Positions 1-8,767 of a DNA stretch of 64,000 bases are shown in pieces. The position numbers and the translations under genes are program-made. The notes under the pieces were generated by a model. That model had not been told where the DNA came from. It ran no database searches and was given only the letters and a program-made list of their open reading frames with translations. The first letter of the stretch is position 1. Each line of letters starts with the position of its first letter. The DNA comes from Pseudomonadota bacterium (GTDB lineage Bacteria > Pseudomonadota > Gammaproteobacteria > Burkholderiales > Burkholderiaceae_C): assembly GCA_020161065.1 (NCBI GenBank), contig JAIUPH010000009.1, positions 180,760-244,759 on the forward strand, given 5' to 3'.

Positions 1-46
1 CGTCGTTGGCGTTGGCGGCAGCGGCAGCGGCCCTGGCGGCCTTCAT
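1..46 (-). CDS. Start of an unidentified gene, cut by the left edge
   Basis: On the minus strand an ATG at 46-44 overlaps the TGA stop of the RidA gene (ATGA arrangement). Fifteen codons are visible (MKAARAAAAAANAND) before the window ends. The overlap suggests translational coupling, so this is probably the next gene of the aromatic CoA operon. In related operons a CoA ligase, dehydrogenase or thioesterase follows, but nothing here identifies the product. Confidence 0.5.
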   Translation of the reverse strand, partial: MKAARAAAAAANAND

Positions 47-435
47 GCCGGGACGACGGCGCTGACCTCGATCTCGACCTTGGCGCGGTCTTCGATCAGC
101 GCGGCCACCTGCACCGCGGTCATCGCGATGTCGTAGTGGCCGATCAGCTCGCGAAAGGCCTGGCCGATGGCCGGCAGCGCGGCCAGGTATTCGCGCTTGT
201 CGGTGACGTACCAGGTCATGCGCGCGATGTGGCGCGGCTCGGCGCCGCCGGCCTTCAGCACGGCGACCACGTTGGCCAGCGCCTGGCGTGCCTGGCCGGC
301 GAAGTCGTCGGTCTGGAAGCGCTCCTGCGCGTCCCAGCCGATCATGCCGGCCACGAAGACGTGGCGGCCTTGCGCGGCCACGCCGTTGGCGTAGCCCTTG
401 GGGCGGCGCCAGCCTTCGGGAAGCAGGGTCTGCAT
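43..435 (-). CDS. RidA/YjgF/YER057c family protein
   Basis: A 130-residue protein of the RidA family, small trimeric proteins that usually hydrolyse reactive enamines/imines or act on related intermediates. The fold is recognisable from the central VFVAGMIGWD strand, the GQARQALANVVAVLKAGGA helix and the late TAVQVAALIEDRAKVEIE strand. It is the fourth visible gene of the aromatic CoA operon. Ring cleavage of aminobenzoyl-CoA gives amino/imino intermediates, so an imine-handling enzyme fits. The ATG at 435 is chosen because GAGGAG lies nine bases upstream; an in-frame GTG at 468 would overlap the preceding gene and has no such site. Confidence 0.85.
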   Translation of the reverse strand: MQTLLPEGWRRPKGYANGVAAQGRHVFVAGMIGWDAQERFQTDDFAGQARQALANVVAVLKAGGAEPRHIARMTWYVTDKREYLAALPAIGQAFRELIGHYDIAMTAVQVAALIEDRAKVEIEVSAVVPA

Positions 436-460
436 GGAGGCGGTCTCCTCGGTTCCGGGA

Positions 461-1627
<1,167 letters not shown>

Positions 1628-1628
1628 C

Positions 1629-2480
1629 TCAATTGCCTTCGAACACCGGCTTGCGCTTGGCGACGAAGGCGTGGTAGGCGCGCTTGAAGTCCTCGGTCAG
1701 CATGCAGATCGCCTGCGCCTGCGCTTCGGCCTCGATCGCCTGCTCGATCGTCATCGCCCACTCCTGGTGCAGCATGGTCTTGGTGATGCCGTTGGCAAAG
1801 CTGGGGCCGGCGACGAGATCGGCGGCCAGCGCCTGCGCCTGCGCCAGCAAGTCTTCCGGCGCCACCAGGCGGTTGAACCAGCCCCAGCGCTCGCCTTCCT
1901 CGCCGCCCAGCGCGCGGCCGGTGTACAGCAACTCGCCGGCGCGGCCCTGGCCCACGATGCGCGGCAGCAGCGCGCAGGCGCCCATGTCGCAGCCGGCGAG
2001 GCCGACGCGGTTGAACAGGAAGGCGGTCTTGCTGCGCGCCGTGCCCAGCCGCAAGTCACTGGCCATCGCGACGATGGCGCCGGCGCCGGCGCAGACGCCG
2101 TCGACCGCGGCGACGATGGGCTGCGGGCAGCCGCGCATGGCCTTCACGAGGTCGCCGGTCATGCGCGTGAACATCAGCAGCTCGGGCGCGGTCAGGCGCA
2201 CGAGGGGGCCGATGATCTCGTGCACGTCGCCGCCGGAGCAGAAGTTGCCGCCGGCGCCCGTCACCACCACGGCCTGCACGTCGGTGGCGTACTTCACGCG
2301 GCCGAACAGGTCGCGCAGCTCGGCATAGGAATCGAAGGTCAGCGGGTTCTTGCGCTCGGGCCGGTTCAGCGTGACGGTGGCCACGCCGCCGGCCACCTGC
2401 CAGTGGAAGTGCTGCGCGGCATAACGGCTGAGCTGCTGCCGATTGCCGGCGGCCAGCGCGGGGTCGAGTCTTTCGGTCAT
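1629..2480 (-). CDS. Enoyl-CoA hydratase/isomerase (crotonase) family protein, lacking the usual catalytic glutamates
   Basis: A 283-residue crotonase-fold protein. The oxyanion-hole segment FCSGGDV is present and the CoA-binding region is intact. Aligned by eye with mitochondrial enoyl-CoA hydratase, the first catalytic Glu falls in AGAGAIVAM and is Ile; the second falls in FLFNRVGL and is Arg. An Asp in GCDMG lies nearby, as in some isomerases, hydrolases and ring-cleaving crotonases. It is therefore probably not a standard hydratase. It sits between the monooxygenase-reductase (13 bp upstream) and the acyl-CoA dehydrogenase (1 bp downstream), so a step on the dearomatised CoA intermediate is likely. 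Confidence 0.85.
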   Translation of the reverse strand: MTERLDPALAAGNRQQLSRYAAQHFHWQVAGGVATVTLNRPERKNPLTFDSYAELRDLFGRVKYATDVQAVVVTGAGGNFCSGGDVHEIIGPLVRLTAPELLMFTRMTGDLVKAMRGCPQPIVAAVDGVCAGAGAIVAMASDLRLGTARSKTAFLFNRVGLAGCDMGACALLPRIVGQGRAGELLYTGRALGGEEGERWGWFNRLVAPEDLLAQAQALAADLVAGPSFANGITKTMLHQEWAMTIEQAIEAEAQAQAICMLTEDFKRAYHAFVAKRKPVFEGN

Positions 2481-2493
2481 GGGAGTGCCTTTC

Positions 2494-4827
2494 TCAAGTC
2501 TTGGCCAGCGCCTTCTCGCGCGCGAACAGCGTTTCCATCTGCGACTTGCCCGACTGGTACTGGCGCGGCCAGTGCACTTCGGTGAAGCCGATCTTGGCAG
2601 CCTCGGTCAGCGTCCACGCCGGGTTGGCGAGGTGCGGGCGCGCCACCGCGCACAGGTCGGCGCGGCCGGCGGCGATGATGGAGTTGACGTGGTCGGCCTC
2701 GCTGATGGCGCCGACCGCCATCGTCGCGATGCCGGCCTCGTTGCGGATGCGGTCGGCAAACGGCGTCTGGTACATGCGGCCGTAGGTCGGCTGCTGCTCG
2801 GCGCTGACCTGGCCCGACGAAACGTCGATCAAGTCGGCGCCGGCCGCCTTGAAGGCGCGCGCGATCTGCACCGCATCGTCGGGCGTGATGCCGCCGTCGA
2901 CCCAGTCGTGCGCCGAGATGCGCACCGACATCGGCAGATGTTGCGGCCAGGCCTCGCGCACGGCCTCGAACACTTCGAGCGGGTAGCGCAGGCGGTTCTG
3001 CAGGCTGCCGCCGTAGTCGTCGGTGCGCCGATTGGTCAGCGGCGAGATGAAGCCCGAGAGCAGGTAGCCGTGCGCGCCATGCAGTTCCAGCCAGTCGAAG
3101 CCGGCGGCCGCGGCGCGGCGCGTAGCGGCGACGAAGTCGGCCTTGACGCGGTCCATGTCGGCGCGCGTCATCGCCTTCGGCAGCGCGCCGCCGTCGCCGA
3201 GGTAAGGCACGGCCGAGGCAGCCAGCAAGGGCCAGTTGCCGGCCGGCAGCGGTTGGTCGGCGCCGGCGCCGTCCCACGGCGCGTTGGTCGAGCCCTTGGC
3301 GCCGGCGTGGCCGATCTGCATGCCGATGCGGGCGTCGCTGTTGGCGTGCACCCAGTCGACGATGCGCTTCCACGCCGCGCCCTGCGCGTCGGTCCACAGC
3401 CCGGGGCAGCCGGGCGTGATGCGCGCATCGGCGCTGGTGCAGGTCATCTCGGCCATCATCAGGCCGGCGCCGCCCATCGCGCGCGCGCCCAGGTGCATCA
3501 GGTGGTAGTCGCCGGGCAGGCCGTCGACGCAACTGTATTGCGCCATCGGCGAGACGACGACGCGGTTCTTCAGCGTGACGGACCGCAGCGTGTACGGCGT
3601 GAACATCGGCGGCAAGGCCGTCGCGGCCGCCGGCCGCTGCACGCCGGCGCTTGCGGCAAACCAGCGCTCGTAGCCTTCCAGCCAGCCCTTGTCGCGCAGG
3701 CGCAGGTTCTCGTGGCTGATGCGCTGGCTGCGCGTCAGCATGCTGTACATGAACTGCTCGGGTTCGAGCTGGTCGCAGTAGCGCTCGCCACAGACCTCGA
3801 ACCAGGCCATCGCGTTCCAGGCCGCGTTCTGCAGTCGCAGCGTCTCGATGCGGCGCGCTTCCTGGTAGGCGGCCAGCACCTCGGGGATGTGCTCGCGGCT
3901 GTCGCCCAGTGCCTGGAACTGCCGCGTCAGTTCGATGGCGTCCTCCAATGCCAGCTTGGTGCCCGAGCCGATCGCGAAATGCGCCGTGTGCACCGCATCG
4001 CCCATCAGCACGACGTGGCTGCCGAGGGCGTTCTGCAGCCACCATTGATCGCACACCACGCGCTGGAAGTTGAGCCAGGCGCTGCCGCGCAGGTGGCGCG
4101 CGTTGGTCATCAGCTTCGCGCCTTCGAGGTTGCCGTCGTCGAAGAGCTGCTCGCAGAACGCGATCGACTGCGCCTGGTCGGCCTGGTCCAGGCCATGCGC
4201 CAGCCACACCGACTCGGGGCACTCGACGATGAAGGTGGTGGTGTTCTCGTCGAACTTGTAGATGTGGGCCTGGAACCAGCCGTGCTCGGTCTTGCGGAAG
4301 TCGAAGGTGAACGCGTCGTAGAGCTTGTTCGTGCCCAGCCAGATGTAGCGGTTGGGGCGCGTCACGATGTCGGGCTTGAAGACGTTTTCGTAGCGGCCGC
4401 GGATGCGCGAGTTGATGCCGTCGCTGGCGATCACGAGGTCGGCGTCGGGGTACTGCTCGTCGGACTCGGCCTCCTGCTCGAAGACGAGCTGCACGCCCAG
4501 CCGCTCGCAGCGCGCCTGCAGGATATTGAGCAGCCGCTTGCGGCCGATGCCCACGAAGCCGTGGCCGCCGGAGCGGATGCGCCGGCCCTTGAACAGCAGC
4601 TCGATGTCGTCCCAGTGGTTGAAGGCCTGCTCGATCTCGTCGGCCGTCTCGCGGTCCCACTGGCGCATGTTGTCCATCGTGGCGTCGGAGAAGACCACGC
4701 CCCAGCCGAAGGTGTCGTAGGGCTTGTTGCGCTCGACCACGGTGATCTCGTGCGCCGGGTTGAGCTTCTTCATCAGCAGCCCGAAGTACAGGCCGGCCGG
4801 GCCGCCGCCGATGCAGACGATCTTCAT
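2494..4827 (-). CDS. 2-aminobenzoyl-CoA/salicylyl-CoA monooxygenase-reductase fusion
   Basis: A 777-residue fusion. Residues about 1-390 are an FAD aromatic hydroxylase: [14 protein letters not shown] at the N-terminus and [14 protein letters not shown] near 285. The rest is an old-yellow-enzyme NADH:flavin oxidoreductase with [44 protein letters not shown] and [10 protein letters not shown]. This architecture is that of 2-aminobenzoyl-CoA monooxygenase/reductase of Azoarcus evansii and of proteins annotated as bifunctional salicylyl-CoA 5-hydroxylase/oxidoreductase. Either would hydroxylate the CoA-activated ring, and the reductase half would dearomatise it; sequence alone does not choose between them. 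The ATG at 4827 has AAGGAG six bases upstream, so a 16-residue in-frame extension is rejected. Confidence 0.88.
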   Translation of the reverse strand: MKIVCIGGGPAGLYFGLLMKKLNPAHEITVVERNKPYDTFGWGVVFSDATMDNMRQWDRETADEIEQAFNHWDDIELLFKGRRIRSGGHGFVGIGRKRLLNILQARCERLGVQLVFEQEAESDEQYPDADLVIASDGINSRIRGRYENVFKPDIVTRPNRYIWLGTNKLYDAFTFDFRKTEHGWFQAHIYKFDENTTTFIVECPESVWLAHGLDQADQAQSIAFCEQLFDDGNLEGAKLMTNARHLRGSAWLNFQRVVCDQWWLQNALGSHVVLMGDAVHTAHFAIGSGTKLALEDAIELTRQFQALGDSREHIPEVLAAYQEARRIETLRLQNAAWNAMAWFEVCGERYCDQLEPEQFMYSMLTRSQRISHENLRLRDKGWLEGYERWFAASAGVQRPAAATALPPMFTPYTLRSVTLKNRVVVSPMAQYSCVDGLPGDYHLMHLGARAMGGAGLMMAEMTCTSADARITPGCPGLWTDAQGAAWKRIVDWVHANSDARIGMQIGHAGAKGSTNAPWDGAGADQPLPAGNWPLLAASAVPYLGDGGALPKAMTRADMDRVKADFVAATRRAAAAGFDWLELHGAHGYLLSGFISPLTNRRTDDYGGSLQNRLRYPLEVFEAVREAWPQHLPMSVRISAHDWVDGGITPDDAVQIARAFKAAGADLIDVSSGQVSAEQQPTYGRMYQTPFADRIRNEAGIATMAVGAISEADHVNSIIAAGRADLCAVARPHLANPAWTLTEAAKIGFTEVHWPRQYQSGKSQMETLFAREKALAKT

Positions 4828-4842
4828 CCGTGCTCCTTGGGC

Positions 4843-4862
4843 GGTCCGCCGCGCCGCGGACC
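4843..4862 (-). other. Hairpin at the 5' end of the aromatic operon leader
   Basis: GGTCCGC (4843-4849) and GCGGACC (4856-4862) form a perfect 7-bp stem with a 6-nt loop. It lies just downstream of the predicted transcription start (about 4866) and upstream of the AAGGAG site. It could stabilise the mRNA 5' end or limit leader translation; no function is shown. Confidence 0.4.
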
Positions 4863-4873
4863 TCAGGGCACGC

Positions 4874-4902
4874 ATTTTTGAGTTGAATTATTTAGTTGTC
4901 AA
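4874..4902 (-). promoter_or_regulatory. Predicted sigma-70 promoter of the aromatic operon
   Basis: On the minus strand TTGACA (4902-4897) is a perfect -35 box. After a 17-nt spacer comes AAAAAT (4879-4874), a 4/6 match to the -10 consensus. Transcription would start near 4866, about 39 nt before the ATG at 4827. The -35 box is embedded in the palindrome at 4890-4908. Confidence 0.6.
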
Positions 4903-4908
4903 CTAAAT
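4890..4908. promoter_or_regulatory. 19-bp perfect palindrome, likely operator
   Basis: ATTTAGTTGTCAACTAAAT has 9-bp perfect arms around one central base, in an AT-rich patch within GC-rich DNA. It contains the -35 box of the predicted promoter, so a bound protein would block transcription. Length and symmetry suit a MarR-type dimer repressor, the kind often controlling CoA-dependent aromatic operons. No regulator gene is adjacent in the window, so the ligand is unknown. Confidence 0.65.
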
Positions 4909-4990
4909 GAGGGTTTGAAGTGATCGGTGTCAGTTCGCAGAGGCGGGTGCGGCAAAACGGCCGTCCGAGCCGCCCTTTGCGACACCGACA

Positions 4991-5017
4991 GCGGCATGCC
5001 ACTGGTCGGCATGCCGC
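4991..5017. repeat. Inverted repeat with 10-bp arms downstream of the acetyltransferase gene
   Basis: GCGGCATGCC (4991-5000) and GGCATGCCGC (5008-5017) are perfect complements with a 7-nt loop. It lies in the 180-bp gap between the 3' end of the GNAT gene and the aromatic operon promoter. There is no T-tract on either side, so it is not a textbook intrinsic terminator, though it may end or stabilise the GNAT transcript. Confidence 0.4.
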
Positions 5018-5088
5018 CATTGGTGCCTCTTGGCAGGCGACAAACAGCGTCGGCGCAGCGATCCGCCGGCGCATCCGGCCGCCGCGCG

Positions 5089-5553
5089 CTACGCCAGCGC
5101 CAGCGCCATGAACAGGCTGTGCGGATCGGCCTTGTAGTTGGCGAACGGGCCCGATTCTTGGAAGCCCGCGCTCCGGTACAACTGCTGGGCCGGGCCAAAC
5201 GCCGGGTGCGTGCCGGTTTCCAGGCTGAGCCGGCGATAGCCGCGCTGCCGGGCCGTTTCGATGATGCGGGCCAGCACCGCGCGGCCGGCGCCGCGACCGC
5301 GCAGCCGGGCCGGCGTGCGCATGGACTTGATTTCGCCATGCTCGGCCGACAATTCCTTCAGCGCGCCGCAGCCGAGCAATTGCTCGTCGTCCCACACCGT
5401 CCAGAAGGTGATGTCGGGCGCCTTCAGTTTCGACAGGTCGAGCGCGAACACGTGTTCGGGTGGGCTCAGCTCGTACATGTTGGCCAGGTGCTCGCTGAGC
5501 AAGGCGTGGATCTCGGGGCGCGACAGATCGTCGACTTCGATGCGCAGGGTCAT
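5089..5553 (-). CDS. GNAT family N-acetyltransferase
   Basis: A 154-residue GNAT protein. The acetyl-CoA pyrophosphate loop is visible as RLRGRGAGRAVL near residues 82-93, preceded by the beta-4 strand GEIKSMRT. The C-terminal LETGTHPAFGPAQQLYRSAGF block is typical of the YsnE/PatB-like subgroup of small-molecule or peptide acetyltransferases. The acceptor substrate cannot be deduced. It lies 13 bp downstream of the Na/Pi cotransporter gene on the same strand and may be co-transcribed with it. Confidence 0.85.
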   Translation of the reverse strand: MTLRIEVDDLSRPEIHALLSEHLANMYELSPPEHVFALDLSKLKAPDITFWTVWDDEQLLGCGALKELSAEHGEIKSMRTPARLRGRGAGRAVLARIIETARQRGYRRLSLETGTHPAFGPAQQLYRSAGFQESGPFANYKADPHSLFMALALA

Positions 5554-5566
5554 GTGGTCTCGATGG

Positions 5567-7234
5567 CTAGCGCCCTTCGTCCAGCGACGCCAGCTGCGAA
5601 TGCCGGATGCGCGTGCTGGCCAGCGCGCCGGCGGATTCGAGGATGGGGTAGGCGATCGAGCAGATGTGCGAGTTGATGCGCTTCAATTCGCTGATCAAGT
5701 CGAGGTGCAGCGAGCTGGTCTCGATGCTTTGCGCCGTGTTGTCCTGCAGCCGCACGATGTGGTTGGCCGCGTACTCGTGCTCCAGGTCGCGGAAGCGCGC
5801 CTTTTCTTCCAGCAGCTTTTGCGCGTCGCGCACGTGGCCGTCGAGGAACACGCTCATGCCCAGCCGCAGGTTGGACAGCAGCCGCTCGTGCAGGTGGCAG
5901 ATCTCGCCCATGCCGGCGTCGGAGAAGCGGCGGTTCTTGCGGATCTTCTTGTCTTCGATGTCCTGCAGCACGCGCTCGATGATGTCGCCGATCTGCTCCA
6001 TGTTGATGGTGAAGCTGACGATGTCGGTCCAGCGCCGGCCTTCGCGCTCGGACAGCGCCTCGCGCGAGATCTGCGTCAGGTAGAACTTGATCGCCGAGTA
6101 CAGCTCGTCGACCGTGTCGTCCATCTTGCGCAGGCGCTCGGCCTCGGCGAGGTCGTTGTCGCGCAGCACGGTCAGCACGCCGCGCAACATGGTCTCCACC
6201 ACGTCGGCCTGGTGCAGCGCCTCGCGCGCGGCGCAGCTGATGGCCAGCGACGGCGTGGCCAGCGCCACCGGGTCCAGGTGGCGCGGGCGGTCGCTGCTCA
6301 GCCCCGTGCGCGGCGGGGGCAGCAGCCGCTCCACCAGCTTGGCCACCGGCCCGACGAAGGGGATGAAGATCAGCGCCAGCACCACGTTGAAGATCAGGTG
6401 GAACAGCACGATCTGCTGGTGCACCTCGCCGATGTAGGTCTGCAGCAGCACGTGGGCTTCGCCGATGAAGGGAATGGCCAGCAGCGCGCCCACCGACTTG
6501 AAGATGAAGTTGCCCAGCGGCAGCCGGCGCAGCTCGGCCTTGCCCGAGGCGGTGACCAGCATGGCCAGCACGCCGCTGCCGACGTTGGCGCCCAGCACCA
6601 GGCCCAGCGCCACGGCCACCGGCAGCATGCCTTGCGCGGCCAGCGTGGCCACCAGCAGCACGATGGCCAGGCTGGAATACGACAGCACCGCCAGCACGGC
6701 GCCGACCAGCAGGTCCAGCAGCACCTCGTTGGGCAGCGCCACCAGCAGCGCGCGCACCGCCGGCGAGGCGGTCAGCGGCTTGGTGGCGCCGACGATGAGC
6801 TGCAGCGCCAGCGTGATCAGCCCCAGACCGATCAACACGCGGCCGACGCGGCCGACGCTGGTGTTCTGGCGGCTGATGAACATCACCACGCCGGCGAAGA
6901 TGAGCAGCGGGCTCAGCCACGAGAGGTCGAAGCTGAAGACCAGCGTCATCAGCGCGGTGCCGACATCGGCGCCCAGCATCACCGCCAGCGCTGCTGCCGT
7001 GCCGACCAGGCCGCTGCCGACGAAGCTGGCGACGATCAGGCAGGTGGCGGTGCTGCTTTGCACCAGCGTGGTCACGCCCAGGCCGGCCAGCGCCGCGGTG
7101 AAGCGGTTGCTGAAACTCAAAGCCAGCACGTGGCGCAGGTTCTCGCCGAACACGCGCAGCATGCCCGTGCGCACGATGTGCGTGCCCCAGACGAGCAGCG
7201 CGATGGCCGCCAGGAGATTGAGCAGGTGGATCAC
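5567..7234 (-). CDS. Na/Pi cotransporter family protein with PhoU-like C-terminal domain
   Basis: A 555-residue inner-membrane protein. The two inverted repeats of the NptA/YjbB family are clear: QSSTAT with GADVGTALMTL in the first half, SYSSLAIVLL with GANVGSGVLAML in the second. Residues from about 330 to the end are soluble and helical, like a PhoU domain (EQIGDIIERVLQDIEDKK). E. coli YjbB exports phosphate when it is in excess. The gene begins 49 bp downstream of phnY on the same strand, so it may be read through from the phosphonate operon and discharge phosphate released by PhnA. That link is inferred. Confidence 0.88.
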   Translation of the reverse strand: MIHLLNLLAAIALLVWGTHIVRTGMLRVFGENLRHVLALSFSNRFTAALAGLGVTTLVQSSTATCLIVASFVGSGLVGTAAALAVMLGADVGTALMTLVFSFDLSWLSPLLIFAGVVMFISRQNTSVGRVGRVLIGLGLITLALQLIVGATKPLTASPAVRALLVALPNEVLLDLLVGAVLAVLSYSSLAIVLLVATLAAQGMLPVAVALGLVLGANVGSGVLAMLVTASGKAELRRLPLGNFIFKSVGALLAIPFIGEAHVLLQTYIGEVHQQIVLFHLIFNVVLALIFIPFVGPVAKLVERLLPPPRTGLSSDRPRHLDPVALATPSLAISCAAREALHQADVVETMLRGVLTVLRDNDLAEAERLRKMDDTVDELYSAIKFYLTQISREALSEREGRRWTDIVSFTINMEQIGDIIERVLQDIEDKKIRKNRRFSDAGMGEICHLHERLLSNLRLGMSVFLDGHVRDAQKLLEEKARFRDLEHEYAANHIVRLQDNTAQSIETSSLHLDLISELKRINSHICSIAYPILESAGALASTRIRHSQLASLDEGR

Positions 7235-7283
7235 GGGTCGGTGGCCATCATAGGACCGCGCTCGACACTCTCGGCCGGGGCGT

Positions 7284-8732
7284 TCACCAGGGCAGCGAGT
7301 AGGTCTTCACGTTGGTAAAGGCCTTGCAGCATTCCTGCACGCCTTCCTTGACGCCGGTGCCCGAATCCTTGATGCCGCCGAAGGGCGTGACCTCCAGTCG
7401 GTAGCCCGGCACTTCCCAGACGTTGACCGAGCCGACGTTCAACTCGCGCACGAAGCGCATGATGTCGTCGAGCCGGTTGGTGCAGATGCCCGAGCTGAGG
7501 CCGTAGGCCGTGCCGTTGACCTGGGCGATGGCGTCGTCGACGTTCTTGAAGGTGATGACCGGCGACACCGGGCCGAAGGTCTCCTGCTTGACGACTTCCA
7601 TCTCGCCGCGCACGCGGTCGATCAGCGTCGGCGAATACGAAGCGCCGTCGCGCCGGTTGCCGTGCAGCAGCCGCGCGCCTTGCGCCACCGCGTCGTTGAC
7701 GCGGCGCTCGAACAGCTGCGCCGCGCCTTCGTCGATCACCGTGCCCATGTCGACCTGCGGGTCCAGCGGGTCGCCGTAGGTCCAGGCGCGCGTCTTGGCG
7801 AGCAGCGCGTCAGTGAAATCGGCGGCGATTTTCTCGTGCACGAAGATGCGCTTGACCGCAGTGCAGCGCTGGCCGCTGTTCTTGTAGCTGCCGTTGGCGG
7901 CCAGGTCGGCGGCCTTGGCGACGTCGGCGTCGTCCATCACCACCAGCGGGTCGTTGCCGCCCAGCTCGAGCACCTGCCGCTTGTAGACGGCCTTGGCGGC
8001 GATGTACTTGCCGATCGGCACGCCCCCGGTGAAGGTGACCACGTCCACGCATTCGTTGGTCAGCATCTCGTCGGCGATCTCCTTCGGGTCGCCGGTGATC
8101 ACGCTCAGCATTTGCGGCGGCAGCCCGGCTTCGTACAGCACGTCGGCCAGCGCCAGCGCGGCCAGCGGCGTCTTCTCGGTGGGTTTCAGCACCATGCGGT
8201 TGTTGGTGGCGACCGATGGCGCCACCTTGTGGATCACCTGGTTGAGCGGGTGGTTGAACGGCGTGATGGCGCTGATCACGCCCAGCATCGGCTCGCGCAT
8301 GGTGTGCACGCGGCGGCTCTTGCCGTGGTGCGTGAGGTCGCAGGCGAAGCTCTGGCCGTCGTCGACCAGCGCCTGCTGCGCGGCGAACAGCAGCACGTCG
8401 CTGGCGCGGCCCACTTCGTAGAGCGAATCCTTCAGGCACAGGCCCGATTCCAGCGTGATCAGCCGCGCCATCTGCGCCTTGCGCGCGGCGATCAGGTCGC
8501 CGGCCTTCATCAGGATCTTGTAGCGCTCGTGGCGCGTCAGTTTCGGCCGGTAGTCGCGCGCGATGCGAAAGGCGCGCCGCACGTCGTCGATCGTCGCCCG
8601 GGGCACGGTGGCGACGACCTCGCCGGTCCAGGGGTAGCGCACGTCGATCACGCGCTCGGCGTGCACCAGGTCACCGGCAATGCGCATGGCCTCGCGCTGC
8701 GGAACGTCGACGACGGGGGTTCGGGTGGTCAT
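7284..8732 (-). CDS. phnY: Phosphonoacetaldehyde dehydrogenase
   Basis: A 482-residue NAD-dependent aldehyde dehydrogenase. The general-base Glu is in LELGGND and the catalytic Cys in NSGQRCTAVKR; the substrate-pocket and cofactor segments PFNHPLNQV and FTGGVPIGKYIA are intact. Its place beside phosphonoacetate hydrolase and in the same locus as AEP transaminase identifies it as PhnY, which oxidises phosphonoacetaldehyde to phosphonoacetate. The ATG at 8732 has AGGAGAG upstream. It is the last phosphonate enzyme of the minus-strand arm. Other PhnY-like dehydrogenases exist, so the name relies on context as well as sequence. Confidence 0.88.
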   Translation of the reverse strand: MTTRTPVVDVPQREAMRIAGDLVHAERVIDVRYPWTGEVVATVPRATIDDVRRAFRIARDYRPKLTRHERYKILMKAGDLIAARKAQMARLITLESGLCLKDSLYEVGRASDVLLFAAQQALVDDGQSFACDLTHHGKSRRVHTMREPMLGVISAITPFNHPLNQVIHKVAPSVATNNRMVLKPTEKTPLAALALADVLYEAGLPPQMLSVITGDPKEIADEMLTNECVDVVTFTGGVPIGKYIAAKAVYKRQVLELGGNDPLVVMDDADVAKAADLAANGSYKNSGQRCTAVKRIFVHEKIAADFTDALLAKTRAWTYGDPLDPQVDMGTVIDEGAAQLFERRVNDAVAQGARLLHGNRRDGASYSPTLIDRVRGEMEVVKQETFGPVSPVITFKNVDDAIAQVNGTAYGLSSGICTNRLDDIMRFVRELNVGSVNVWEVPGYRLEVTPFGGIKDSGTGVKEGVQECCKAFTNVKTYSLPW

Positions 8733-8767
8733 GGTGGTGTCTCTCCTGCAATGCAATGCGATGCGGT

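Noticed and set aside
2443-4881. Long plus-strand open frame opposite the monooxygenase-reductase gene
   Set aside because: It is a shadow of the GC-rich gene on the other strand: biased Arg/Ala/His/Gln content, no domain, no ribosome site. Similar long shadows (for example 5261-7318 and 15480-16574) were dropped for the same reason.
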